Part shown: piece by piece, positions 49,911 to 62,886 of the stretch | How positions within the stretch are numbered: position 1 is the stretch's first letter | How the letters are laid out: the number at the start of each line of letters is the position of its first letter | Origin: Paramecium octaurelia | Taxonomy: Eukaryota > Ciliophora > Oligohymenophorea > Peniculida > Parameciidae | Length of the DNA: 64,000 bases | Assembly: GCA_905182995.1 (NCBI GenBank) | Contig: CAJJDP010000122.1 | Span: 118,589 to 182,588 of the forward strand | Direction: 5' to 3' | Program-made: the position numbers and the translations under genes | Notes under the pieces: model-generated | Told to the model about the DNA's origin: nothing | Databases searched by the model: none | Seen by the model: only the letters and a program-made list of their open reading frames with translations

Positions 49911-50718
49911 ACTATTATTCAATATATAATCTTATATTTAATTCATAGACAAAAGATTTTCTTGAAATTTCTAATATTCTTAAGTACTTTCAGCCTAAAT
50001 TAAAGATCGGTTACGAGGTAAATAACTGATAATAACGATTACATATTTATATGATTAATCTTCATAATAATTATATTACATTTCATTCCTCATAAATTGT
50101 CTAGCCCTACAACAAATTATGTTTAAAATTTTCGTTGAATTAATTTCCTATTATTTCATAGCAACAAAAAATTAATTATAATACAACCTTATATTATAAT
50201 TTTAGATAATACACAAATTTAAATGATTATCGAAGATATGATATAATCAATAACAATAACTTAAGATTTTAGCTTATAATTTGATGGCTAATTTAGTTCA
50301 ATCCAGTTTTCGAGAATTGCACTATTATTGATTTACTTTAAATTATACTTGTTTATTCTAATATAGCAATACTTTTCATTCTCGAAAGTAGAACATAAGG
50401 ATGTTATATTAAATAATTAATGATTCTTTGGATTTTAAATTATAATTAATCAGTTCCATTATGTTAAAAATACTAATATTTAGCAGCAGAAAAAACACCA
50501 TAACTTATTTAATTTTGTTAGTTTTTGAATAGGAAAGAGAACTTGCTTTATATGGTCTTTGTTTTAAAGAACACCTGAGACAATGAGAGCGCATATCATC
50601 ATAAGCAATTACACTTAGATTCAATTGAATTAATAACGATTTAGGTGTGTATTGAGAATGCGTGATATAGTTATAGAAATTATAAAATTTTAAATGGTAA
50701 ATTTAATTAGAGAATAAT
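49911..50718. other. AT-rich spacer
   Basis: About 810 bp. Apart from the possible exon-like piece at 49949-50030 mentioned for the upstream gene, nothing is recognised. Confidence 0.4.
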
Positions 50719-51926
50719 ATGCTACGCTTTATTTTGCAAATAAATGTTCAGGTGCCTTTTTATTCTGTGTATTTCTCTATATGGTGATGATTTTGCTTCC
50801 TTTTTTTATAGGATTTACAACTGCAGGTTTGAGTTGTGTTTATTACTAGATTTTTGGATTTTGAAAAGGACAACATTTCAAACTCCAAAAGTGAGTAGTT
50901 TTGATGAATATTATTTGAAAATCCTCTTGAGTGACGGGACTCAGAAAACCTATACGAATATCCCTGAAATATAATTAGTATTGGGGGCAACTTAACCTGG
51001 TGCATTTTATTTTAGTGTAATAGTTTTTGAATGATTTGCAGCAAAAATCATTAAGTCAGAATGAACAAGATGAATTTCAAGCCAAAACTAGTAACTTCAC
51101 ATCTAATTTCTTCGTTGATTTGCTCACAGAATAAGCGATAAAATAAATAAGGGAAATTCAAATCCTTATATTTTATGAATACGATTTAGATGAGACTATC
51201 AGCATGAATATGCAAGGATATGCCTTTGCATCTTTGAAATCTCCACATGGGATATCATCTGCATCAACGATTGGACAGTTGAGATTGAGTCAGAGACATC
51301 CAATTTTTTCAGGGTACTGTGAGTGATTAGACATTTTTAGGAAGACACCAAGAACGAAATATAACTATTCATCATATTACAATGGATTAGGCTAAGTACT
51401 CTTAGACCCAATAGAAATAATTGAGAATACGATCTACAATCGAAATGGTATATTTAGGTCATTGATGTTAGAGTCAATCTTTTATGATTATGTGTCATAT
51501 ATAATTCCTCCGACTACAGCCTTGGAAGTCACAAACACACCTGCGAGAGAAACAGAACTTGATAAGGATTAATTTCCAATAGCATTTCAGACAACCACTA
51601 ATGACACCACAACAAATAATACAAACACCAGTACAACAGTGGACATCCAAAAGGGTGTCTATTTACCTGTCTATTTGAGTCATTCTTCATAATTAACAAT
51701 AAATATGACTTTGTAAATTCCAAACAAGGAGATGGTAATGTATTAAACGGAGATTATTGAAGCCTTGAAATTTTCATGGATGCAGTATTTGTCGATATTC
51801 TTAATATTTTGGTTTTTTGGTTCGTTGATTTTGGAATTTGTTGTGCAAAACAAAGTCTTTGCTACTTAGGCAGTAGTAAACATTCCAATACCTTTGAAAT
51901 CATACTCAAAACTCAAATTAGATTGA
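50719..51926 (+). CDS. TMEM231: TMEM231 homologue, ciliary transition-zone (MKS) protein
   Basis: 375 aa with introns 50784-50811, 51017-51041 and 51314-51340. TMEM231 is part of the MKS/B9 complex that forms the diffusion barrier at the ciliary transition zone. The N-terminus contains a short basic end, a hydrophobic segment and FWILKRTTFQTP, matching the family's HGFWLKR region; the large middle part is the extracellular domain; the C-terminus is diagnostic: EALKFSWMQYLSIFLIFWFF (second membrane helix) then EFVVQNKVFATQAVVNIPIP. Length is near the usual 310-340 aa, enlarged by a Thr/Asn-rich insert around 51590-51650. Confidence comes mainly from the C-terminal block. Confidence 0.85.
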
Positions 51927-51964
51927 TTGTCTTTATATTTTATATTAATAAATAAAAATACATA

Positions 51965-53367
51965 ATGTAAAAATTAATACTTTCAACTTTATTGTTGTGT
52001 ATTTTAATTTTGCTTGATTACTCATATGGGAAGGCGACCTTTGATTTAAGCGATTCAATCACTGAATACATGTAATAGTAATTTGACTATGGGGATGAAA
52101 ATGGATTAGTAGGTAAATTATAATAGATCAATTATATTTAGAGAGTTTCCTGCTTATTTTTTATGTATTGGGAGGTCGATAATTTATGGGATTGCTATTT
52201 GTAATTCTTTGGTTGAAATCAGGATTGAAAGAGCAAGTTTTAAAATTAATTACAATCTATTCGATTACTGCTTTTCTTGGACATTTCATCAAACTGATCC
52301 TAATTTAACCTAGACCCTTTTATGAAGAGTCTGATGTTCGATTAGATTTCTGTTAAAAGGGTTATGGAGACCCTAGCGATAATGCGTTAAGGTCTATTGT
52401 TTTTTATGTGATTGTATCAGAAACTTTATTATTTAAAAAATATAAAGTCTAGGCCAACGATTTAGGTGTTCTTAGCTCAATTAATTAAGATAGAAAACTT
52501 CAATATTTATACAAGCAATTGTCAAAGTACAATATTCTTATTATAATAAGTCACGATCTTTACACATAACTCTATCCAAATTCAATGTTTAGTTATAATC
52601 AATACAAATTCATGTTGGCTTCCTTTTTGTTTATTACAGGTATATCCAATTCATATTTTGGCTTGAATTATCTAAGTTAGGTAATAATGGGGTGGGTTGT
52701 TGGTGGATATATACTCTATGTCTACTATTATTGTGAATTCGAAAAACAAATAGAGAGATTATTTTAATAAGCAATCTATAATCAATAGGATTAGCTTAAT
52801 AATAAACTTCGTCATATTGGAAAATTGGCGCTTTGCTTAACATTCCCATTATTGATTTCACTCCTACTTTATATTCTTAGGAGCAATGATGATGAGTTGA
52901 TTTAGTTATAATAAGAATGGGGTCAATTCTTTAAGGGCAACTCTAAATGTGTAAATCAATTCTATCGTTTCAATATGTCTTTTGAAAAGCAGGAAATGGT
53001 TGGGACTTGTGTACTCTTTTTACCCTTCTATCTTTACTTATGTTGCTATTTCACTCCAGGCCAATATAAACCCGAACAATACGATCATTAAACTTTTACA
53101 CTAAAAGGATTCGTTAGAGTTTTGATACTTATTGGTTTACTCATATCATAATTGGCTATTCATATTCTGATTAGATAAGTAGTAATGAGCAATGATTTGG
53201 ACGTCAATATTATATATCTAATAATGGGATAACTATTTTTAGAATTATATTTCTCCTTGTTTTTGATCACACTATTGCCTTTGCTATATAAATTATGTAA
53301 AGTTGATATTGATGGAGATTTTTTAAGAAAAATCAACTAAATAGAAATGTAAGAAATGGAGTTGTGA
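51965..53367 (+). CDS. PAP2-superfamily-like membrane protein lacking catalytic residues
   Basis: 457 aa with one 29-bp intron (52113-52141). A signal-peptide-like start (LILSTLLLCILILLDYSYG) is followed by several membrane helices. The phosphatase C1 motif is partly kept (KLILIQPRP, i.e. KxxxxxxRP), but C2, normally PSGH, reads YGDPSDNAL, and C3, normally SRxxxxxHxxxD, reads SNSYFGLNYLSQVIMGWVVG, so both catalytic histidines and the C3 Arg and Asp are absent. The position and spacing of these blocks and the surrounding helices still fit the PAP2/lipid-phosphatase fold. An extra ~200-residue membrane part follows the PAP2 core. Probably a non-enzymatic lipid- or protein-binding relative. It follows TMEM231 by 38 bp. 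Confidence 0.62.
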
Positions 53368-53691
53368 ATTAATTTATCAAATATTTATATCAATGCAATA
53401 ATAGACTATAAATTTAAATCTTTTCCATTTCAATGCATAAATTAAATCTAATTTGCAAGGCATTTCAAGAGTTATATTAAGCATTTGGGTATTCTATAAT
53501 GAAGGGATTAACAGAGTAAGTTTAAATTCAAATGAATTGTTAATGTTCTGTTAATTCTTAGTAATTTTAGGATAAGCCTCAGTTTCGATATATTTTCAAT
53601 TTTTCAATTTTGAAAGGAAATATAATAGATGAATATAATTTGAAATTAAAATTATTTTATTTAATTATAAAAAATAATATTAAAAAAGAAG
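53368..53691. other. AT-rich spacer before tRNA gene
   Basis: About 320 bp without a gene; it includes the tRNA terminator on the minus strand. Confidence 0.5.
53682..53687 (-). terminator. RNA polymerase III terminator of tRNA-Pro
   Basis: Run of six T on the minus strand, 4 bp after the tRNA 3' end; typical Pol III termination signal. Confidence 0.75.
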
Positions 53692-53761
53692 GGCTCTCCC
53701 GGGAATTGAACCCGGCTCACATGCACCCTAAGCATGCATACTACCGATATACTAGAAAGCC
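53692..53761 (-). tRNA. tRNA-Pro (anticodon AGG)
   Basis: 70-nt cloverleaf on the minus strand. Acceptor arms GGCTTTC/GAGAGCC pair with one U-G; the D arm is GTAT/GTAT around an ATCGGTA loop (weak, with U-G pairs); the anticodon stem CATGC/GCATG is perfect around loop TTAGGGT, giving anticodon AGG; the T arm CCGGG/CCCGG encloses TTCAATT, which also forms the B box. The base after the acceptor stem is C, as expected for a eukaryotic tRNA-Pro discriminator. No intron. CCA is not encoded. AGG, with A34 deaminated to inosine, would read CCU, CCC and CCA. Confidence 0.92.
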
Positions 53762-54398
53762 TTGGTTAATACTTATGGCATTTTTGAGTATTTCAAGTAC
53801 AACTCTAAATTGATTAATGGTGATCGAGGAAATCTTACAATTTAACCATTTCGAAAACGCAATAAGTTTTTTTAGTCGTATAGCAATTAGTTATGACAAT
53901 ATTATTTATTATCATAGGCTTTTTTAATTATTTGATCAAATATATATATATATTAATGTAAGTTTTATGTAAAAATGAATATATATTTATATTTAAACGT
54001 TAAAAATTCTTGATATTGAATTTTAAAATCAAAGAAAGTTTTTTTGTTTAATTTAGTATTTTTGAGAAATGAGAGGAAATGTTAATTTTGATAATTCGAC
54101 TTAATTAATTTATTGATGGCGATGGAATTTGGAGTGGGTTGATGTAAGTTCGTAATTTTGGATGAAATTTTTGTGTAATTGAATTTTGGATTAAAATGTT
54201 AAGAATGAATTGGTAATTACTGAGTTGATTAGAAAAAAACTAATATTAAATAATGAAATATATTTTATATATGATTGCCAAATAATTGTAGGCAAAATAA
54301 TAAATTTTATAAACTTAATGGTTTTCTCTTTGTGTCCATTATAGTTGTATCATTAAATAGCGCAAAATTTATGTGCATAATAATTAATAATATTTATA
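53762..54398. other. AT-rich spacer
   Basis: About 640 bp between tRNA-Pro and the SET gene; contains TA repeats near 53940. No gene seen. Confidence 0.45.
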
Positions 54399-55559
54399 AT
54401 GAGTACTTAGAGCATGAAGGAGTAAAGCAACACGCAACCAATTTCAATTTTTGATCCATAAGAAGAAAAGAAGTTAGAACTGTAAAAGTTCAAAAAAAAT
54501 AAAGTATGTGCTGAATGCAAATCTTGGATAATAAGATAGAAATCAGTTGGATGTGGAATATGCGAGGATGTATATCATCTGTCTTGCATGGTAATATTTC
54601 AAGTTATACTTTAGAGACCCAAATTGACACGCAAACCAAAAAAGTGGACATGCACTCGTTGTCTTGAGCTTAAGAATACGTTTCCAGATACAAATGAATT
54701 GGAAGTAGATACTTTATGTGGGCGATGTTAAAAGCATGTATAGTGTGGTGATGAGGAATTTTGTTCTAAATGTTCTAAAGTGTTTCATAGCAAGTGTTAT
54801 GGCCCAAAAAAAGTAGCGCCTATATGTATATTCTGTGAGCAATAAAAACCGCCAAAAATAAAATAAAATAAAAATTTGGTTTAATTCCTACCGCTAAAAA
54901 TCTCATTGAAAAACCAGAACTCTTTCATTTTACCTTGTTGCATTTACGATGACACTCTACGTGAAAAGTGTTTCAATTCCATTCAGTATGCACTCTATTG
55001 TCAAAATATTGGCTTCAATGATGATCTAGTGTATGAATCAGTTTAGAAACAAGATAATAATGTGTCTCTTGAAAAATTGGCACCATTAACAGGAAAGGAT
55101 CTCGAGGCCTTCAAAAAGTATAAATAAGTGACCAAACACGGCTATTATGCTCCTGTGATAGTGGAATACAATATGGATTAGGGGTTTTATGTGAAGGCAG
55201 TTCAACCAATTGTTAATAATACATTGATATGTGAATATGCAGGGGAAGTGTTTCGATTTGCTGATCAAGTGTATAGTACATCCGATTCCATGATGAGTTT
55301 GCTTGAAACCAATTTCGCTGCCACTTCTTTGGTGATCATACCTTAAAAACATGGAAATCTTGCTAAATATTTATCAGGAATTAATAACACCAAAAAAAAT
55401 AGTAAAAAATAATAATAAAATGTGAAATCCTAAAGATTTAATGTGGAGGGTGAATCGAGAGTGATCTTGTACGCTTGTCGAGATATTAGGACTGGAGAAG
55501 TACTCTACTACGATTATAATGAAGGTGGATTCAACTATAATACAAGATTCTTTGTTTGA
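54399..55559 (+). CDS. TXR1: PHD-SET histone methyltransferase, ATXR5/6-TXR1 type (H3K27 monomethylation)
   Basis: 378 aa with one 24-bp intron (54591-54614). A Cys-rich N-terminus carries a PHD finger (CAECKSWIIRQKSVGCGICE, YHLSCM, WTCTRCLEL) and a second Cys cluster (CGRCQKHVQCGDEEFCSKCS, FHSKCYGPKK). The C-terminal SET domain matches plant ATXR5/6 rather than MLL or SET1: CEYAGEVFRF, DSMMSLLETNFAATSLVIIP, GNLAKYLSGINN, VEGESRVILYACRDIRTGEV and the catalytic-Tyr motif YYDYNEG, ending NTRFFV. The family (TXR1 in Tetrahymena) places H3K27me1 linked to DNA replication and heterochromatin stability. No post-SET Cys cluster, as expected. Should be active; nuclear. Confidence 0.88.
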
Positions 55560-55682
55560 TTGATTATACTATGAAAGCAGAAATAAATTAATATTTCTCA
55601 TCATTTTATCTCTACTTTTATCACCCTCTTATAATTCGAAAATTTATTGGTTATTAAAATTAATTTGTGAACAAATAAAAAC

Positions 55683-56718
55683 ATGTTTGCTATTAATACA
55701 CAGATTATTTACAAGTTGCCAGACTTCATCCCAAATCTCAATATCGATTTGTCTTCCCCTGAAAAACTAATACCAAAACACAGACCTCCTCCTATTAAAA
55801 AGGATCCTGTTTTAGATGCCCCTGATGAAATCAAGAAATGGCTGGAATAGAGAAGAAAGAGATACCCCAATAAAGATAGGCCTGCATTGGATGAAAATGC
55901 ATAAGAACTTTCTATCTTGGAATAAAAATTGAGAAAAAAAATTTCTATTTTAAGTGGCAGCTGCAGAAGGACCTAAATTAAAGCAAAGTAAATGAAGGAA
56001 CTTTGTAAGGTACTCACTGAATCAAAAAGAATCAAGAAGAAATTCAACAATGAACCATAAGAAAGTTCTGAATCGGAAGAGAGTAATCAATAAGAAGAGG
56101 ATAAAAAATTAGATGATAAAGAAGCGATCTCTAAGGAAATAACTAAATTATAAAAGAAACTTAGTGATAATAGACCAAAAGAATACTATAAAAAAGTGAA
56201 GGAAGGAGGGGAGTAATAATAGCTAACAAAAATGGATAAGTAAATAATCAAAAAGAAAATTAAGGATCTCAAATTATAGTTGAAGCAATTAAATCCAGAG
56301 GCCGAATAAGTTCAAGAGTAGTAATAGTAGTAATAAGTCAAAAGACCAGAAAATACATAAACTTTAGAAGATCATACGAAGGAGATGATTGGTAATTTGG
56401 AAGAATAAAAAGAGAAAATGTAATTTTTATGGTTATAACAATAGGGAAAATTTATTGGAGGAATCTTTGAATTACAGAGTAAACCCTGCGAACTTTAGAT
56501 ATAAGAGTAACACTCTGTATACAAATATGTTGATTGGGGAAATCTACAGAGAAAGACAATATATTTTGTAGGCGATCAGATATTTGGTGAAGGAGAACTT
56601 TTTTGAGGAGAAAGGCCAGGAGGGATTCGAATGTATAACTTCGGAATCAGATGAGGAGGAATAAGAGAGCAGTGAGGAGGATTAAGAGTTTTTGGAGGAG
56701 ATGGAGGAAAATTTTTGA
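55683..56718 (+). CDS. NUFIP1: NUFIP1-like box C/D snoRNP assembly factor
   Basis: 336 aa with one 25-bp intron (56420-56444). Contains the NUFIP1/Rsa1 PEP core DAPDEIKKWLEQRRKRYPNK near residues 47-66, which in this family binds the snoRNP protein 15.5K/Snu13, and a C-terminal helical block NMLIGEIYRERQYILQAIRY followed by LVKENFFEE that resembles the metazoan NUFIP1 end. Between them lies a long Lys/Glu/Gln-rich charged region. The C-terminus is very acidic (EEEQESSEEDQEF). The zinc finger found in animal NUFIP1 is not visible. Nuclear snoRNP-assembly role is inferred from the family. Confidence 0.72.
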
Positions 56719-56816
56719 GATTTCAATTTGAAATAGGAAAGCTTGATTAATGAATTCAATTCTTTCTGTTAATTAATTGTTTTAGTATTTTTGAATTATT
56801 ATCTGCTTTAGGAGCA

Positions 56817-58412
<1,596 letters not shown>

Positions 58413-58971
58413 TTTGAATTTATTTAAATTAAATCGTTGATGAATAATATAACACATGCATAGTACTACTTATATTTTAGACTCAATAATAGAAATCAAG
58501 AAGAATCCTAAGCTTCAATAAAGTCTTGATTAATGGAGAGCATTTGAAAGGGGATAGAAATCATAATATGATTATTATTCAACCTGCACTGCACTTATAA
58601 GATATTAAAGAGTTGAGAATTACTGCAATTTAATGCTGCAATATTATTTGGAAATAAATTATCAGCAAGTCTATAAATAGATTATAATATTTACGTTATT
58701 TATACATTACTATATTGGAATAAAGTTAACAGGATATATAATAATAATAATGATTAAACAATACATATCAATAAGTTATAATAAAATGTCTCTTGATTTC
58801 TATTAAATACTCTCAAAACAATTTAAAATGTCTAATTCAAATGTGTGATCCTTATATGTCCATTCACTTAGTTTGAATATTGAATAATGATGTGTTATTC
58901 TGGGAAGATTAATCCTTTGTGAGAAAATATGATTTAATTTATATATATATTTTTAAGAATTTGTTGTTGAA
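58413..58971. other. AT-rich divergent spacer
   Basis: About 560 bp between divergent starts of the MST kinase and the RP2 fusion gene. No gene seen. Confidence 0.45.
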
Positions 58972-60231
58972 ATGAAAGCTAAATTAAATCGGGAGGATTA
59001 TTAATTTCGAAAGAAAACAGGTGAAGAATTGATTAAATACCCTGGATAATTAAATGGATTGGACTTTGTAATCTCTAATTGTGAGGAGTGTACCATTTAC
59101 ATCTGTGATCATGCTGCATAAATTTTCGTGGATCTGAGCAAGAATTGTAAAATCTTTATTGGCCCAGTCGAAGGCTCCATCTTTGTTAGAAAATGTGAAA
59201 ATATTGAGATAAGTGCAGCATCTAGTTAATTTAGAGTCTCAAATTCAAATAAGTAATTAATCAAGTATCTATTCACTAGTATATAATGTTTTGTCTACAC
59301 TTCAAGTGATCCAGCACTTGAAAAATCAACAGCCATTACATTTGCTCCATATAATTTTGCTTATCCTGGCATTACGGATGATTTTGGTAAAGCCAAGTTG
59401 GATCCTGAAAATAACAAATGGAGCGAAGTATTTGATTTCACTCCAAATGCTGAAGCTAACAATTGGACTCTCCTACATCCTTCCTAATTTCATCTTGTAA
59501 GTAAATCATTCGAAGGCCTTGAAGCACCTGGATAATGTCCTGTTCCTATTCCCACCACATATGGTGGAACAAGCACAAAGAAAATCGTCTTGGGAAGTGC
59601 TGATTAGAGAGCCAATGGGTTGGAATTAGATTTCCTGATGGGAAAGGAGAATGTTAAGAATCAATAACAATTATCCGATGAAAATCAAGCTTATATTGAG
59701 ACTCAACTCAAACCAACTAATTAGAATTCATCTTAAGCTTAGCCAAATCTAATTTAAGGGAATTATGAGGAGTTCGTATTTGATGAAGAAAGTGTGAAAA
59801 GTACAGAGCCTTAAGTCAAAATTGAAAGTTAGAGTGCCTTTAATGCCTTTGATGATGTATTTGCCAATACTTAATCCAATAAACAAAATGTGTATCTAAG
59901 CTAGCAAAGGGAGAAGGATGTAAATGAATTGTGTATATTTAATATAGGACGCTGAGAGGAAACTAAAAGAACAGAAAAGAAAATAGGCTTAAGAGTATGT
60001 AAAGAAGTTCATGAGGTAACATAAGTAAATTAATGCGATTATAGTGATTTTGCAGAATAGGCAAACCAAAGAAAGTTATAGAATAGGGCTATCGTAAGAG
60101 AGAAGGTGTAGAAGGAAGAGGGGTGGAAGACAGTGGTTACAAATATAGATTTGAAGGATAATGGAGGCGTGAAGGATGTTAGTAAGATGGCTTAGGCAAT
60201 CAAAAACAAATTGATGGATGCATTGAAATGA
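58972..60231 (+). CDS. Fusion of RP2-type TBCC domain and clathrin light chain
   Basis: 391 aa with introns 59253-59279 (27 bp), 59920-59947 (28 bp) and 60016-60044 (29 bp); the coding sum is a multiple of three and there is no TGA between the two parts. Residues ~1-180 match RP2, the GAP for the ciliary GTPase ARL3: PGQLNGLDFVISNCEECTIY, IFIGPVEGSIFVRKC, SSQFRVSN (Arg88 corresponds to the arginine finger), WSEVFDFTPNAEANNWTLL and VPIPTT. The MGC acylation start and NDK-like domain of animal RP2 are absent. After a Gln/Asn-rich linker, residues ~285-391 resemble clathrin light chain: acidic Asp/Phe segment, DDAERKLKEQKRKQAQEYVK, a helix, then EGWKTVVTNIDLKDN and KDVSRM near the end. It would couple a TBCC domain to clathrin coats. 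The clathrin part is less certain than RP2. Confidence 0.75.
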
Positions 60232-60271
60232 TATGAGACATAATTAAATATATTATATATAATATATATTA

Positions 60272-61258
60272 ATGGGCAATAGGTCTATTTGTTGCACCAC
60301 TTAGGTGGAATTCCAATCTTAGATTTGCAGACAGGATGGAAGACCGCAAGCACAGGTTATTCAATAAACAGACATTAATGGCTGTCGTGTAGTTTTGAGT
60401 CTCGGGAAATTATTTAATGAATAAGTAGACATAATTGTGTTGACTACAACTCAGAAATTGAAGCTGAACTTTTAGCAATAAGAACACATTAAGTAGTTTT
60501 ATGTGATTAATTAAACAGGAAGTTTGCAGGGGATTAGATATTGAATGAATTGCACCAAATTCTTTTGAGCTAGGGAGGAAAAGTATAATTGGGATCTGTT
60601 GTACATACTCATGCTGGAGAAGTGATTTATTGTATAACGATTTTAGATGCCATACGATTACTTATTCTTTGCAGTATTGCCTAGTGCTACTGATGCTTCA
60701 ATAATAGTGTTGAATGAATCATACGAGTAGGAGATGGCATATTCAATTGAGGAGAACTTCAGGGTAAATTCTATTACTGCATATGCTGACAAGTGGAAAT
60801 TCGATTCCACACAGTCAAGGGAAATTCAAATTGTTTATGAGGCAGTAGTTAATTGTTTGGAGAAAGCAACGGAATTGGGAGTGAAATCAATTGCCTTCTC
60901 CGTGATGGATTAGCAAATCAATCAAATTGCAAGAAGTAAACTGGCTTCGGTCATGCTGTTTGCAATAAAGAGTTTCTTGAGAGAATATGGCAGTAAGACT
61001 AGTTTGGTTGAAATAAGAATTTCATCTTGTGAGGCTCCCTCGTTCAAAATTTATAAAACCTACATGAATTAAATCTTAAATTATCAAGGGGAAACCACAA
61101 TGGAGAAGCTCTTTTAATAGGAAGAGTAAATATATTAATAAGAATTCAAAATTGACAGTTAGAATGATATAGGTATCAGGAAAGATGATATTCGAAAATT
61201 TTGTAATGGGTACAAGGACGGAGATTACAAGGCAAATCAATATAAAAGTTCTTTTTGA
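60272..61258 (+). CDS. N-myristoylation-type protein with divergent macro domain
   Basis: 313 aa with introns 60503-60522 (20 bp) and 60622-60646 (25 bp). Starts MGNRSICC, a strong dual-acylation signal. The body follows the macro-domain order: VVLSLGKLFNEQVDIIVLTT, AGDQILNELHQILLSQGGKV, LGSVVHTHAGEMPYDYLFFA, a helix VYEAVVNCLEKATELGVKSI ending in AFSV, then SKLASVMLFAIKSFLREYG. The NAAN and glycine-rich ADP-ribose-binding loops are not conserved (TTTQ and no GGGV), so ligand binding may be lost or changed. A Lys/Asp-rich C-terminal extension follows. Macro ancestry is reasoned from the hydrophobic pattern and is moderately sure. Confidence 0.58.
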
Positions 61259-61392
61259 TTCAGGTTTTATGTGTGTATATATATATATGTATATGAAGAT
61301 ACTTAATTTCGTCAATTTATTATTATTGATGGGACTTTGGAGTATTGCAAACATTCATTAAATAAATTATTTTGAATTCAAAATATAGTAGC

Positions 61393-62825
61393 ATGTAACC
61401 GCAAAGTGTTGATGATTGTCTTCTTTAACAGGTAAGGATGCAGCTTTAAATGTAGTTGAGACGCATTTTCAGTTTTCCAGTCTTAAGTAGAAACCATTTT
61501 CTATTGAAAAGATTCGATTCCACTACTGGGTATATTCATTTGTCTTGCTTGGCAAAGGAGAATGGTTTTCGACAATTACTAGAATATCCAAATGGCATGC
61601 AGAATTTAGTCAATGTATTTAAGTGAAACATCATTCATCTAGATATTAATACAATTCAACTACACCAATTGGGTATACGATCAAACCTTCAGTGCAGTAA
61701 TGCCAATCTTTTCGAAGGAGAGAAAATAAGTCCAAATTTTGATCAAGAAAAATAAAGTAGAAGAATTTCACAGATTTTTATAAGAATTAGAAGTCAAATA
61801 GGAATGGGAACCAAAAGAGGCTGAATATGTCCCAAACAAGGATATGGTTAAATTATTTATCGTCTTTGAAACTCACGAAGATGCGCAAATTGGATTTAGT
61901 AAAATTTAACAATCCAAATCCATTGTAAGAATTCTCTCTTTATCTCTTTATAGTATGGCATACAAAATGCTAAGATGGAAGAAGTGGACTATTTTACTAA
62001 GTTTTTGAGCATCGTGGCACTCAAATAACAATAATTTCAAGAACAAAGAATGAACAATATGAGAAACTACGATGAAACTCAAAATTAATTTTAAATTCAC
62101 TCTTAATAATAATATTAACAATAATAATAGTATTAATAACCTCAATAATAATCTTAATAAATTTAATAGCAATAGCAACCCCAACAATCCTAATAAGAAT
62201 AATAGCTCTACGACTTATCATCCTCAGATATAGTTAGCCAAAGACTAAATTAAATAAGAACTAAAGATAAAGTAGAATTGAACTTTGCTCCATTATAAGA
62301 ACAACAATTCTAATTTTCATTTGTTCCCATCCTTTATCCCCAACAAGAATTACATCCTCCCCCAGAATTGACCATGGATTCACAAAAATAGACACAATAA
62401 GAGCCAATCTAAATTGAGCAGCCACTAGAACAACAAATCGTTGAATAGCCTACTTAATAGCCAGACCAAAAATAAACAAGGGAGACAGAATCAAACAAAG
62501 AAAATTCTGTTGAGAAAAATCATGGAAGCAAGCACGATGAAGGAAGAACTGAGTACCATCAAAAACCCTATTATCAGAATAGATATCAAGTATTAATGAA
62601 AATTTTAACATGTAGCAAAAGAGAAGACCTAATAATGACTCGCATTACCATTCAAACAAATACTATGATAATTCCTATAATAGAAAAACATAATAGCATT
62701 ACAGTAATACTATAATCTAAATAGTTACAGATAGATTGGAAGATGATTTGAGAGAGTTCACTGGATATAAGAAATACCAACAAAGACCGTAAAAGGAATA
62801 TTATGAGCCAAAGAAGGAATCCTGA
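61393..62825 (+). CDS. Gln-rich protein with N-terminal globular domain, unknown function
   Basis: 443 aa with introns 61406-61431, 61623-61642, 61925-61953 and 62590-62615; coding length fits. The first ~180 residues look globular (ALNVVETHFQFSSLKQKPFS, RFHYWVYSFVLLGKGEWFST, KLFIVFETHEDAQIGFSKIQ) but match no family I can name; the last phrase has the feel of an RNA-recognition-type fold. The remainder is extremely Gln-rich: about 62085-62200 is almost only Gln codons, mostly TAA/TAG, followed by Pro/Glu/Gln and a Tyr/Asn/Lys-rich end. A prion-like disordered tail is likely. Confidence 0.6.
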
Positions 62826-62886
62826 ATTCTCTAACATTTTTGTTAATTATTAATATTTGATCTCTACAGATTTCATTTATATAAAT

